In this document: one piece after another, positions 9,470 to 18,946 of the stretch
How positions within the stretch are numbered: the first letter of the stretch is position 1
Layout of the letters: each line of letters opens with the position of its first letter
Source: CBDFHF01 sp965247565
GTDB taxonomy: Bacteria; Pseudomonadota; Gammaproteobacteria; Methylococcales; Methylomonadaceae
DNA: 64,000 bases
NCBI GenBank assembly: GCA_965247565.1
Contig: CBDFHF010000003.1
Span: 1,240,001 to 1,304,000 of the forward strand
Reading direction: 5' to 3'
Made by a program: the position numbers and the translations under genes
Notes under the pieces: model-generated
The model's input: only the letters and a program-made list of their open reading frames with translations
The model's database searches: none
Told to the model about the DNA's origin: nothing

Positions 9470-11749
9470 CTATGGGGCGCTCGCCTCTGGCGCGGGTAAT
9501 GTTACCGTGAAAGTGCTTCCCTGCCCCAATTTAGAATCAAGACTCACTGTGCCAGACATTAAACGGGTTGCCTTTGACACAATAGCCAAGCCAATACCCG
9601 TACCCGGAAATTCGTCGCTGGTGTGCAGTCTCTGGAAAACTTGAAAAATTTTTTCATAGTATTCTTTGCTGATGCCAATACCATTATCACTGATTTTTAT
9701 GACGACTTTGTCGGCTTCTCTCGAAGAACATATCCGGATATACGGGGTTTTCGTGGTTGAACGGTAAGTCAGTGCATTGTCGATTAAGTTTGAAATAATT
9801 TGAGATAGCAACGTTGCATCACCCATGGGTTCCGCCAAAGGTTCAATTAGCTCTAAATGAACACCGGCAGCTTCGATACGTTTAGAAAACGTCATGATGA
9901 TGTTTTCCATCAAGGGCGTTATATTGATCTTTGTTCTGGCGATAGCGCTGCGCCCAGTTCGCGAATAGAGCAGCAGATCATCAATTAATAATTCCATGCG
10001 TTGGCTGGCTTGCAAAACATTATCAAGATAGTGTTTTGCCTCTTCATCCATGGTATCTCGATGGCGTCTGGAAAGAATCTGGGTAAATCCGGTAATGGCA
10101 CGTAAAGGCGCACGTAAATCATGGGAAACTGAGTAAGAAAATGACTCCAATTCCTGATTAGCCTCTACCAACTCGGAGGTTCGATCTTGCACACGTTGCT
10201 CAAGCGTAGCATTAAGGTCTTTTAATGCTTTTTCAGCATCGATACGTTCCGTGATATCAAGGCAATAACCCAAATAGCCAATAAATTCGCCAGCTTGGTT
10301 ATATTGAGGTACGCCGTCATCGATGATCCAACGGTATTCGCCATCATGACGGCGTAAGCGGTAAATCATGCTGAAACGCTCCCGTCGATCAAAAGCCTGA
10401 CTGTAAATCAAAATACATTCAGAAAAATCGTCAGGATGAAGCCCGTCCGTCCAGCCATCGCCCCATTCCTGCACGAAGCTGCGGCCAGTAAATTCAAGCC
10501 ATGTCTTGTTAAAGTAATCGCATTTTTTATCAGTTCGAGCCGTCCAAATGAGTGCCCGACCATTATTAGCGAGGCTACGATAGCGCAATTCACTCTCTTT
10601 TAATGCGTGTTCCGTCAATTTTTGATCTTCGATAACACTGAGTAAAATTCGACGAACTTGATCTTCTGTATCAAATGGCTCAATACCTATCGGTTTGTCC
10701 AATGGTAGCTGTGGTGACCAAAGATTTATATAACGGGGCGGTTTTCCTAATTGTCTTAGTAAATCATTAACCTCCTTCTTATAGTCAAGTGTGTGCGTTT
10801 CTCGATCCATCATCGCGTTCTTCCAGCGCCGAAGTTCTGTTAATTGTTCATCAAGGGTGGTCGTAGCTCGATACCGCTCAATAGCAACGGCAGCAAGGTG
10901 GGTTGCATTAGCAATTAATTCCCGGTCTGTAGGAGTCGCGGTTCGAGGTGTTTGATAGTAAACAGCAAAGGTTCCTAATACTGCGCCCGTACCGGATAAA
11001 ATAGGCGTTGACCAGCAAGCTCTCAAATTATGTGCTCGCGCTAAGTCTACAAAATCCTGCCAAAATGGATGGCTCGCAATATCGTCGACAAAAACCGGCT
11101 GACCGGTAAAGGCTGCTGAGCCACACGATCCTACTGAGGGGCCGATCGCTAAACCATCAACGACACTGCTGAACGCCTGGGGTAAACTCGGCGCTGCACC
11201 ATGTCGCAAATGCAATCCGTCTTCATCCAGCAAGAGAATAGAACAACACATTTCTGGACTTTGCGCTTCAATGATACTGACAATTTGTGTCAATATTTCA
11301 GGCAATGGCTTGCCCATCACCATGCTTTCCAAGGCTTGATTGCTAGCCTTTAATAAATATTGCTGGCGTTTCAATTCGGTGATATCGCGAGCGACACCTA
11401 ATATGCCGACGACTTGACCTTGCTGGTCGAAAAAGGGTGTTCTACGAATTTGCAGATCGACCTGTTGACCATCCACAGTTATTGCTGTCTCTGTTAACTC
11501 CAGACCTTTATTGTTGGGGCTGTCCACAACATTGCCTGTCTCGATCTGCCTAGAGGCGGGTAATTCTATGGCGGTTTTTCCTAGAATGTCAGTTTCTTGC
11601 AATCCAATCAAACGTTCAAAAGCAGAATTACAGGCAATATAGGCTTCATTTGTGTCGGTTAGCCACAATGGCTCTGGAATGCTTTTAACCAAGCTGGCTA
11701 TGAGGCTTTCATATTGCATGTCGGGTTCCGGTTTGATCGCTACAAACAA
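9470..11749 (-). CDS. PAS-GAF-PAS sensor histidine kinase
   Basis: A 759-residue kinase without obvious membrane segments, so probably cytoplasmic. An N-terminal PAS domain (about 12-130; PLWLTDTNEAYIACN) is followed by a GAF domain (about 150-295; CSILLLDEDG, VDDIASHPFW). A second PAS with PAC motif follows (about 385-510; DDGVPQYNQAGEFIGYLGYC), then a HisKA domain with the phospho-histidine in SVSHDLRAPLRAI (about residue 543), and an HATPase with N, G1 and G2 boxes (LIDNALTY, DNGIGI, GTGIGLAIV). The kinase core resembles phytochrome-type kinases, but no bilin-binding domain is seen. It is the first gene of a three-gene minus-strand operon with the CheY-like regulator and the GGDEF-EAL protein. 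Confidence 0.92.
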   Translation of the reverse strand: MFVAIKPEPDMQYESLIASLVKSIPEPLWLTDTNEAYIACNSAFERLIGLQETDILGKTAIELPASRQIETGNVVDSPNNKGLELTETAITVDGQQVDLQIRRTPFFDQQGQVVGILGVARDITELKRQQYLLKASNQALESMVMGKPLPEILTQIVSIIEAQSPEMCCSILLLDEDGLHLRHGAAPSLPQAFSSVVDGLAIGPSVGSCGSAAFTGQPVFVDDIASHPFWQDFVDLARAHNLRACWSTPILSGTGAVLGTFAVYYQTPRTATPTDRELIANATHLAAVAIERYRATTTLDEQLTELRRWKNAMMDRETHTLDYKKEVNDLLRQLGKPPRYINLWSPQLPLDKPIGIEPFDTEDQVRRILLSVIEDQKLTEHALKESELRYRSLANNGRALIWTARTDKKCDYFNKTWLEFTGRSFVQEWGDGWTDGLHPDDFSECILIYSQAFDRRERFSMIYRLRRHDGEYRWIIDDGVPQYNQAGEFIGYLGYCLDITERIDAEKALKDLNATLEQRVQDRTSELVEANQELESFSYSVSHDLRAPLRAITGFTQILSRRHRDTMDEEAKHYLDNVLQASQRMELLIDDLLLYSRTGRSAIARTKINITPLMENIIMTFSKRIEAAGVHLELIEPLAEPMGDATLLSQIISNLIDNALTYRSTTKTPYIRICSSREADKVVIKISDNGIGISKEYYEKIFQVFQRLHTSDEFPGTGIGLAIVSKATRLMSGTVSLDSKLGQGSTFTVTLPAPEASAP

Positions 11750-12318
11750 AATAACGCTGGTTTCATTCTCTAGAAAAAAAACTCTAATGTAAACAAAAAA
11801 TAATTATTTAGGATCAAGTAAGGCTACGTTAAAAGTCATCTGCCAAACGCTGCCAAAGCCTCGAATGTCAAAAAGGAATCAAAAGTAGCTACTGTGATCT
11901 CGAAAAACAGGTAAGCGATTGAAAAGTATTAATTAAATGTGATTTATTGAGTAAGGATCGGCAAATATAACAACTTCTTGCCCCGTTAAATCTTCAGGCC
12001 TAAAGATTCAGTAATGCTATTGATTTTTATTGATAAAATAGGATTATTAAATTAATATTAAATCAAGTAAATTATTAATAATTATTGATCTGACAAAACT
12101 GTCAGCTGACATGACAATAGCCCAAATTTTCAGCCAATTTTGTCAGGTCTACAGGCATATATCTGCCGGTCAATACAAAAAAAATTTACAAAAGATGACG
12201 CTATAACACTGAATGTCTTACTAACTTAAATCAAGAAAGTAAATCACCCAGGCATTGAGTTTTTTGGCACAGGCTTTGCTTTTAATCAATAACCAATAAC
12301 CTTAACGAGGTCTTTTAA
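11750..12318. promoter_or_regulatory. Divergent intergenic region with TGTCAG inverted repeats
   Basis: This 569-bp AT-rich region separates the signalling operon (minus) from the secreted-protein gene (plus). It holds no gene I can support. At 12100-12111 is a perfect palindrome TGTCAGCTGACA, flanked by a wider inverted pair CTGACAAAA (12090-12098) and TTTTGTCAG (12138-12146). The cluster may be an operator for either flanking gene; the regulator is unknown. The ATG of the plus-strand gene is preceded by AACGAGG at 12304-12310. Confidence 0.5.
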
Positions 12319-14541
12319 ATGCGTTACAAAAAAAACCATCCACTCAAAAGCTTTCGGTTTGCCTTGGCACCCGTTAGCTTAGGGATTTTACTATCCTCTT
12401 TTAACGTGTCTGCAACCAATGTCATCAGTTTAGAAAACTTAAAATTTGGTGCAAAACATTGGCGTCACAAGGATATGTGGTCAGCAGAATTTACTGAGCG
12501 ACAAGCTAAAGGACAAATTCCAAAAGTGTTACCAGAAGTGCATGATGTTGCTACTTATTGTGCTCCAGAGAATGCAGCAACGAATCCTTTTGCAAAAGAT
12601 GATTGTATTTCTGCCTACACCAATCTACCTAGCGTCAATGTGGGGCAATCAATTAAATTTAAGGTTAGCGTAAATCCAGCCCCACAAACCTTCTCGATCG
12701 AGTTTTTCCGTATGGGCTGGTATGACGGCGCAGGCGCTACTTCTGTGCAAGTAGTGGCACCAATGGCGGGAGTAAAACAACCTGATTGCCCCATGAATGC
12801 TACAACGGGCGAAACAGAGTGTAACTGGTCTGATAGCTATACATTAAATGTTCCTTCAACTTGGACAAGTGGCGTTTACTCGGCCATCCTCACCAATCAA
12901 ACCGGTTATAAAACGGAAGTGCTGTTCGTAGTTAGAGACGATGCGCGTGTCGCTGACTTTCTTTACTCAGTGCCAGTGTTGACTTATGCCGCTTACAACA
13001 ATTACCCGAGCTGGTCTCCAAATACAAGTAAAAGTCTTTATGAGGGTGGAAGCACCGGTGCAAACACCGTAGTTGGAACAGTCAGGGCGGCCAAATCTTC
13101 CCTGGAAAGACCTCAACATCACCAATTTGGTGGCTGGTTAGGTTCTGATTGGACAGAGATTCAGTTAGTCGCTTGGTTAGAAAAAAATGGCTATAACGTC
13201 AAATATATTACTGATGTAGACCTTGATGCCATGAACAAACCGGATTTGCTAAATTATAAAGGCCTGTTGTTTGGCGGCCATAGCGAATACTGGACCAAAA
13301 AAATGTACGACAATGTCGAAAGCGCAAGAGATGCGGGTGTAAACTTGGCGTTCTTTGGTGCTAATGCCGTGCATTGGCAAGTAAGATTAGAAAAATCATC
13401 AACAGGAAAATCTGCTCGCTCCGTAGTGGGATATAAAGATACCGCTACTAGCAACATAGACCCAATCACTGATCCTACACTTAAAACCAAACACTGGACT
13501 GATTTAGGTAGACCAGAACAAACCTTGGTAGGCGTGCAGTATCCTGATGCTGGCTGGAAACTACCAACCACAGGCCAACGACCATTAGTTATTAATGACA
13601 GTAGCAGCTGGGTTTTTGATAACACTAGCCTAAACGACGGCAGCTCTATCCCTTATTTGGTCGGGTATGAAATCGATAATCTTGATCCAAATTTAGCGCA
13701 ACCCAAATTATTAACACCAACTAGCCAAACGATTTTGGCTGAATCGCCTTTCGTTAATTTTTTAGGTAGCCCGTTAATTTCGCAAACGTCTATTTATCAA
13801 GCGCCTAGCAAGGCATGGGTATTTGGAGCTGGCACTATGTCATGGAGCTGGGGCTTGGGCAGGCTTCCGCTAATGGACGCTAATGGGACCGTTTTGGAGT
13901 CCTATGAAAATGCCGATATTCAGCAAGCAACAAAAAACATTATGGATAAATTTTTATCAACTAATAATGTTGCCCCACCTGCTGCTGTGACTGTGTTTGA
14001 GCACTATAATTATGCCGGCGTTTCACAACAATTTGGGGTGGGCAAGTATCGCGCCATTTCAGGTCAGTTTGATGTTGTTGGTAATGAAAGGATTAGCTCA
14101 CTAACCGTGCCAGCTGGCTACGCTGTTAAATTATGTCAAGCTGAGCTAGAGTTTGGCTACAGCCTGTGTAAGACATATAACAGCTCGACAAAATACGTTG
14201 ACTGGTATATGAATGATCAAACTTCTTACATTGAAGTGTTTAAATTACCCGCAACATCTGCAAGCGATTCTGTTGCAGTTGCCAGTCTTTTTAAAGATGG
14301 CAATTTTTACGGCAGAGTGCAACATTTGGGCCTAGGCGAATACCGTGCCATTTCAGGACAGTTAAAAGCTGTTGGCAACGATGCGATTAGCTCTATTTTT
14401 GTACCACAAGGCTACGCTGTAAAAGCCTGCGAGCACGAACCTGAATATGGCTATGGTCGATGTGCTACTTACAAAGGTGCAGTCGGCTGGGTAGGAAATT
14501 TGAATGACAAAATTTCTTACATCAACTTTTATAAGTTATAA
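12319..14541 (+). CDS. Secreted N,N-dimethylformamidase-like protein with two beta/gamma-crystallin repeats
   Basis: A 740-residue exported protein. The N-terminus is a signal peptide (basic MRYKKNHPLK, hydrophobic core, cleavage near NVSA/TN). Residues about 80-550 resemble the large (beta) subunit domain of N,N-dimethylformamidase: EFFRMGWYDGAG, YNNYPSWSPN, then a glutamine-amidotransferase-like part with VAWLEKNGYNVKYITDVDLD and LLFGGHSEYWTKKMYD. Two tandem repeats of about 85-90 residues follow (from about 558 and 654). Each contains YRAISGQ and ends its first half in NERISSLTV or NDAISSIFV, the N/D-x-x-S-S calcium motif of beta/gamma-crystallins. Amidase activity is a family-based inference; the enzyme's small subunit is not nearby. 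It is a monocistronic gene ended by a strong terminator. Calcium binding at the cell surface is plausible. Confidence 0.72.
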   Translation: MRYKKNHPLKSFRFALAPVSLGILLSSFNVSATNVISLENLKFGAKHWRHKDMWSAEFTERQAKGQIPKVLPEVHDVATYCAPENAATNPFAKDDCISAYTNLPSVNVGQSIKFKVSVNPAPQTFSIEFFRMGWYDGAGATSVQVVAPMAGVKQPDCPMNATTGETECNWSDSYTLNVPSTWTSGVYSAILTNQTGYKTEVLFVVRDDARVADFLYSVPVLTYAAYNNYPSWSPNTSKSLYEGGSTGANTVVGTVRAAKSSLERPQHHQFGGWLGSDWTEIQLVAWLEKNGYNVKYITDVDLDAMNKPDLLNYKGLLFGGHSEYWTKKMYDNVESARDAGVNLAFFGANAVHWQVRLEKSSTGKSARSVVGYKDTATSNIDPITDPTLKTKHWTDLGRPEQTLVGVQYPDAGWKLPTTGQRPLVINDSSSWVFDNTSLNDGSSIPYLVGYEIDNLDPNLAQPKLLTPTSQTILAESPFVNFLGSPLISQTSIYQAPSKAWVFGAGTMSWSWGLGRLPLMDANGTVLESYENADIQQATKNIMDKFLSTNNVAPPAAVTVFEHYNYAGVSQQFGVGKYRAISGQFDVVGNERISSLTVPAGYAVKLCQAELEFGYSLCKTYNSSTKYVDWYMNDQTSYIEVFKLPATSASDSVAVASLFKDGNFYGRVQHLGLGEYRAISGQLKAVGNDAISSIFVPQGYAVKACEHEPEYGYGRCATYKGAVGWVGNLNDKISYINFYKL

Positions 14542-14550
14542 GCTGTAATT

Positions 14551-14591
14551 AAAAAAAGCGGGCAGGATTGGTTATCCTGCCCGCTTTTTCT
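14551..14591. terminator. Bidirectional rho-independent terminator
   Basis: The stem AGCGGGCAGGAT/ATCCTGCCCGCT with a five-base loop is preceded by seven A's and followed by TTTTTCTTTTTT. It can therefore end both the plus-strand secreted-protein gene and the minus-strand proB transcript. Confidence 0.9.
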
Positions 14592-14624
14592 TTTTTATAA
14601 ATTGCGCGTTTATCAAATGTCAGT

Positions 14625-15749
14625 TTAAATTAGCACCATATTGTCACGGTGTATTATTTCGGCATCATCAGAATAGCCAATAATTTTTTCAAACTCGGTA
14701 CTGCTTTTACCCGCAATCGACTGAGCATCGGCAAAGCCGTAATTAATAAGCCCACGGGCGATTTCTAAACCGTTTTCATCTATGCAAGATACCAGCTCTC
14801 CTCTATCAAACTTGCCGATAACATCCTTAACGCCGACTGCGAGCAAACTTTTACCTTCATTTTTCAAAACCTTAACCGCACCAGCATCCAGAACTAACTG
14901 GCCTTTGATCTGCAATTGTCCAGCCAACCAACGTTTTCTAGCGACTAATGGCTCAATATCCGGCAAAAAATGCGTACCAATATCGGCACCCGCAAGAACC
15001 GAGGTCAATACCTCAGTTGCAATACCCGGAGCGATAATGGTGGCAGCGCCTGACCGCGACGCTAATCGAGCTGCTCGAACTTTAGTGAACATGCCGCCAC
15101 GACCCAAACCACTACGACTGTCCCCGGCCATTTTTTCAAGACGCTCGTCATTAACACTGATTTCGGAAATTAAAGTAGCCTCTGGATAAACGCCTGGGTC
15201 GCCGGTAAACAAACCTTTCTGATCGGTCAAAATGATTAGCAAGTCAGCTTCTACCAAATTAGCCACCAAGGCCGCCAAGGTGTCATTATCGCCGAAGCGA
15301 ATTTCCTCAGTAGCAACGGTGTCGTTTTCGTTAATAACCGGCACCACCCCAAAATCAAGCAGGGTCAGCAAGGTGCTTCTGGCGTTTAGATAGCGTTGTC
15401 GATTAGATAAATCATCATGAGTTAGCAAGACCTGAGCAGCATGCAAGCCATGTTGTTGAAAATTATCATCGAATACTCGCACCAAGCCCATTTGCCCAAC
15501 TGCTGCAGCTGCCTGCAGTTCATGCAAGGATGTTGGCCGAGCTTTTAAACTTAAACGGCTCATACCTTCGGCAACAGAGCCCGAAGAAACCAAAATAACT
15601 TCTATAGCTTGCTGTCTAAAACCCGCCATTTGCTTAACCCAGGCGGCAATGGCAACCTTGTCTAAGCCTTGACCACCTTTAGTTAATAAGGAACTACCGA
15701 TTTTTACGACGACGCGTTTAACTTTTGCAAAATCATGTCTGCTGTTCAC
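14625..15749 (-). CDS. proB: Glutamate 5-kinase
   Basis: A 374-residue enzyme that phosphorylates glutamate in the first step of proline synthesis. The amino-acid-kinase domain (about 1-255) shows KIGSSLLT, VSSGSVAEGM, PVINENDTVAT, FGDNDTLAALVA, LTDQKGLFTGDP and the RSGLGRGGMFTKV loop. The C-terminal PUA domain (about 275-370) is present, as in full-length proteobacterial ProB. The gene overlaps the end of obgE by 17 bp. The order rplU-rpmA-obgE-proB is common in gammaproteobacteria. It is ended by the terminator at 14551-14591. Confidence 0.97.
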   Translation of the reverse strand: MNSRHDFAKVKRVVVKIGSSLLTKGGQGLDKVAIAAWVKQMAGFRQQAIEVILVSSGSVAEGMSRLSLKARPTSLHELQAAAAVGQMGLVRVFDDNFQQHGLHAAQVLLTHDDLSNRQRYLNARSTLLTLLDFGVVPVINENDTVATEEIRFGDNDTLAALVANLVEADLLIILTDQKGLFTGDPGVYPEATLISEISVNDERLEKMAGDSRSGLGRGGMFTKVRAARLASRSGAATIIAPGIATEVLTSVLAGADIGTHFLPDIEPLVARKRWLAGQLQIKGQLVLDAGAVKVLKNEGKSLLAVGVKDVIGKFDRGELVSCIDENGLEIARGLINYGFADAQSIAGKSSTEFEKIIGYSDDAEIIHRDNMVLI

Positions 15750-16770
15750 TTTCTATCCGCCGTTGTTGTTCTAAGAAATTCATAATGGCAAACATTAGCT
15801 CTCTTGTGCCTTCACCATTAATTGCTGCAATTATAAATACCGGACCCGTCCAAGCCAGTTCGTCTACAATAGCCTGACAATGGGTGTCGACTTGCTCACT
15901 AGGTAAACGATCTATTTTATTAAGCACTAACCAACGCGGCTTATTCGCTAAATCATCGCTCCATTTTTCAACTTCATGAATGATTTTTTTAGCCGCTTGC
16001 ACGGGCGTGTCCATGCTTTCGTATGGCACTACGTCGATCACATGCAAAAGTAAGCCAGTACGTGATAAGTGCTTAAGAAATTGCAAGCCAAGACCAGCAC
16101 CTTCGGCAGCACCTTCAATAACTCCGGGAATATCGGCAATAACAAAGCTACGTAAGTCGTCGACACGAACCACACCTAAATTAGGATGCAAGGTGGTAAA
16201 AGGATAATCAGCTACCTTAGGAGTAGCTGAGGATACAGATCGAATGAGGCTAGATTTTCCGGCGTTAGGCATACCCAGCAAGCCTACATCGGCGATCAAA
16301 GTCAATTCTAAATTAAGTCGACGATGTTCGCCTTCAGTGCCTTTGCTAGCTTTCTGCGGCGCTCTGTTGATACTGCTTTTAAAGCGCGTATTACCAAGTC
16401 CATGAAAGCCGCCTCTAGCGACCAGTAGAGTTTCGCCAACTTTAGTTAAATCTCCGATGATTTCATTGGTTTCCGCATCTGACACCTGGGTGCCGAGCGG
16501 TACTGGCACAAAACAGTCATCGCCTTTTTTTCCCGTGCATTGGCGACCCATACCATTCTGGCCGCGTTGCGCTCTATGCACGGAATGATAACGAAAATCG
16601 GATAGCGTATTAATGTTTTCTACAGCAATTAAATAAACACTACCCCCATCACCACCGTCACCACCATCCGGACCTCCCATCGGAATATATTTTTCGCGGC
16701 GAAACCCGATGGCACCGTTGCCACCATCACCAGCCTCTACACGAACTTCCGCTTCGTCAACAAATCTCAT
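15733..16770 (-). CDS. obgE: Obg/CgtA GTPase
   Basis: A 345-residue ribosome-associated GTPase involved in late 50S assembly and stress control. The glycine-rich Obg fold is at the N-terminus (about 1-158; VEAGDGGNGAIGFRREKY, GPDGGDGGDGGSVYL). The G domain shows G1 (GMPNAGKSS), G2 (DYPFTTLHPNLG), G3 (DIPGVIEGA), G4 (NKID) and a terminal SAI-type region (IAAINGEGT). The length matches family members lacking a long acidic tail. It lies behind rpmA across a terminator-like hairpin, and its stop overlaps the proB start. Confidence 0.97.
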   Translation of the reverse strand: MRFVDEAEVRVEAGDGGNGAIGFRREKYIPMGGPDGGDGGDGGSVYLIAVENINTLSDFRYHSVHRAQRGQNGMGRQCTGKKGDDCFVPVPLGTQVSDAETNEIIGDLTKVGETLLVARGGFHGLGNTRFKSSINRAPQKASKGTEGEHRRLNLELTLIADVGLLGMPNAGKSSLIRSVSSATPKVADYPFTTLHPNLGVVRVDDLRSFVIADIPGVIEGAAEGAGLGLQFLKHLSRTGLLLHVIDVVPYESMDTPVQAAKKIIHEVEKWSDDLANKPRWLVLNKIDRLPSEQVDTHCQAIVDELAWTGPVFIIAAINGEGTRELMFAIMNFLEQQRRIESEQQT

Positions 16771-16808
16771 ACATGCTTCGCCAAACTAAAAACCAATCTA
16801 CAAAAACA

Positions 16809-16841
16809 AAAAAAGCCCCGCTTAAATGGCGGAGCTTTTTA
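16809..16841 (-). terminator. Terminator/attenuator between rpmA and obgE
   Basis: A stem of about nine pairs (AGCTCCGCC with AGCCCCGCT reversed, one G-U) is followed on the minus strand by a T tract (the + strand A-run at 16801-16814). It lies just after rpmA and before obgE, so it probably lowers transcription of obgE and proB relative to the ribosomal protein genes. Confidence 0.7.
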
Positions 16842-16874
16842 GTAGCTGACGCCGCCATGCGGCGGCACAAGGAC

Positions 16875-17132
16875 TTATGCTGCAACGATACTGACAAACT
16901 TACGGTTTTTAGGACCCTTAACCTCGAAAGTGACTTTGCCGTCAGCAGTAGCAAATAAAGTATGATCTTTGCCAAGACCTACATTGTCGCCAGCGTGAAA
17001 ACGTGTTCCGCGTTGACGAACAATGATGTTTCCGGCTATCGCTGACTGACCGCCATAAAGTTTAACGCCAAGTCGCTTCGCATTAGAATCACGACCATTA
17101 CGAGTACTACCACCAGCTTTCTTATGAGCCAT
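16875..17132 (-). CDS. rpmA: 50S ribosomal protein L27
   Basis: An 85-residue L27, which reaches the peptidyl-transferase centre of the 50S subunit. It shows the canonical MAHKKAGGSTRNGRDSN N-terminus, LGVKLYGGQ, IIVRQRGT and HAGDNVGLGKDHTLFA. The start is fixed by the family N-terminus. It lies 16 bp behind rplU, in the standard L21-L27 operon. Confidence 0.99.
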   Translation of the reverse strand: MAHKKAGGSTRNGRDSNAKRLGVKLYGGQSAIAGNIIVRQRGTRFHAGDNVGLGKDHTLFATADGKVTFEVKGPKNRKFVSIVAA

Positions 17133-17148
17133 AATAATCTCCTATGTT

Positions 17149-17460
17149 TTAGGCAGAAATGCCAGTAATCTGGATTTCTGTGTAGTATTGACGATGCCCC
17201 ATTTGCTTCATGTGGTGCTTGCGTCTTCTGAATTTAATGATTTTGACTTTTTTGTGTCTTCCTTGAGATAAAACAGTTGCTGTGACTTTACCGCCCTCAA
17301 TGTAAGGCGTACCCACCTTAACAGCATCGCCTGATTGAACCATTAGTACTTTATCGAATTCAATGCTGTCGCCAGTGCCTAGTTCTAGTTTTTCTATTTT
17401 TAAATAAGTACCTTCTTCTACGCGGTACTGTTTACCACCTGTTTGAATTACCGCATACAT
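17149..17460 (-). CDS. rplU: 50S ribosomal protein L21
   Basis: A 103-residue L21, a 23S-binding protein. It shows MYAVIQTGGKQYRVEEG at the start and VTATVLSQGRHKKVKIIKFRRRKHH with RQYYTEIQITGI at the end. The ATG at 17460 was chosen because family members begin with MYAVI; an upstream ATG at 17478 would add six unconserved residues. It is the first gene of the rplU-rpmA-obgE-proB group. Confidence 0.98.
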   Translation of the reverse strand: MYAVIQTGGKQYRVEEGTYLKIEKLELGTGDSIEFDKVLMVQSGDAVKVGTPYIEGGKVTATVLSQGRHKKVKIIKFRRRKHHMKQMGHRQYYTEIQITGISA

Positions 17461-17506
17461 CAGAGTAAGCTCCATCAAGCATTAATTTGTTAAAAGTGAA
17501 CAGATG

Positions 17507-17535
17507 ATTATATTTACTATAACTAATCTCGTCAA
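17507..17535 (-). promoter_or_regulatory. Strong sigma-70 promoter of rplU-rpmA
   Basis: On the minus strand TTGACG (17530-17535) and a perfect TATAAT (17507-17512) are separated by 17 bp, about 47 bp upstream of the rplU ATG. The rest of the gap up to 17931 holds no gene I can identify and leads into an IS relic. Confidence 0.85.
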
Positions 17536-17931
17536 ATGTAATTTAACTGTTAACCTAGTCGTTAAGTGTCTCTGTGACACAGTTTGCGTAGGGGTGAAAG
17601 TAAACGGCGGCGTGGTCCAGTAATGCTAAACTAACCTGAGTTATGCAATATTGGTCCGGCCCTTTAACGTTTTAAGTTGCATATTTCACGAATTGATCTT
17701 GGAAAATTTTTTTGCCCGATGAGGAGATTGAGCCAATTGGGTCATGTGTTTGTTTGCCGCGTCACGTAATTTTGTAATGATTTAATTAAACCGGACACTT
17801 CTAGGAGCCTGTCGGCTTAATAAGCAACCAACTCGGCCCAATCACGTTTAAAATTTAAAACAGTCGCTTGTTACGATTGTTAATATTCCTGAAAGTATTT
17901 TATGAACTCTCCAAAGCTATTTGCCCCCCTG

Positions 17932-18946
17932 TTACCCTCTTAATACATGCATTCTTTTCAAATTCCAACCGATACAGACTAAATTCCATTCACTTTGGAC
18001 GGATTCCAAGCCCCGCAGCTGTAATTGCCTGAATCCCAGGACGTGTTTAATGAGTACGAACACGGTTTCAACGGTGGATTTTCGCTTACCGTAGAGTGCC
18101 TTGCCCGCTTTAGTGGTGAGTCTATGGGTCATAGCCTCAACCTGCGGCAAGGTGGTCTCGTCTATTTCCGGCTCGTGCTGAAATCGGGCTTCAAGTGGTT
18201 GATTATGACTTTGCCGTTTTTGAGCAATATACGGTTTTATCGTGGCATCAGCACAAGCATTGACATTTCCTTGGCTAAAGTAACCGGTGTCGGCTAACAG
18301 GTTTTCAACGGTTCCCAGACAGTCCGGGAGTTGCCCCAGTTTGGCTAACGCCGGTTCGATTTCTTGTTTGTCGTTGCTGTGGGTATTTGCCCGACGTTTT
18401 ACGTGGCGGAAATGCCGCAAGCTCAACCGCAAACCTTTAGTTTCTTTGGCATAGGTGCTCCGAAGTACAATTCCGTGAAATTTTGCAAGCTTCTGTAATC
18501 GGTTGATGATCTTGATCGCCAGTTTGCCATCGGTCGGGTAGGTGATGTTTTTTCCTGAACCGTGGTGTCGATGTTGACCGTGCTTTCGAGTGCCGCCTTG
18601 CCGTGCATCTGGACACTGACGGCAAATAGCTTGTCCGCGGCAGCTTCAAACTGAATTCGGTCAGCCGACAAAAAGCCTGGTAGTAAGGGTTGCGTTTGAA
18701 TGCCAGAACCACCTGTTCGTCACTCAAGTTTTCCAGTTGCTTCAAAATCAATAAGCCAACCAGCAATCGTATCGGCTTACTGGGTCTGCCAATCCCTTGG
18801 ACGTAATGGCGAGTAAATTCAAGCTCAAACGTCTTCCAAGGAATGGCGGTAGCTAAAACCAGTAGCGAATCTTGGGAATCTAATTGTTGTAATAAGTCAT
18901 TACCAAACAGGCTGGTTTGGTGGCCATTTGGGCCCGGTGTCATCAT
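17932..18946 (-). pseudogene. IS5-family transposase relic (broken by deletion and frameshift)
   Basis: Three pieces in two frames together cover one DDE transposase with the N-terminal DUF772-type part (GRPSKPIRLLVGLLILKQ, NPYYQAFC). The middle is VNIDTTVQEK, containing the first catalytic D, and the end is TVETVFVLIKHVLGFRQ. Two lesions are visible. About 20 codons are missing between SLKLP and LFAVSVQ (near 18640). One A is missing from an A-run after CAGG (near 18550), which shifts frame between VQEK and the expected NITYPTDGKL. The start is MMTPGPNGHQ at 18946, immediately beside the left end of the next element, so its own upstream end is lost. Not functional. Confidence 0.8.

Noticed and set aside
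12090..12117. Pho box in front of the dimethylformamidase-like gene
   Set aside because: CTGACA/TGTCA words are present, but their spacing (16 and 21 bp) does not follow the 11-bp Pho-box period.
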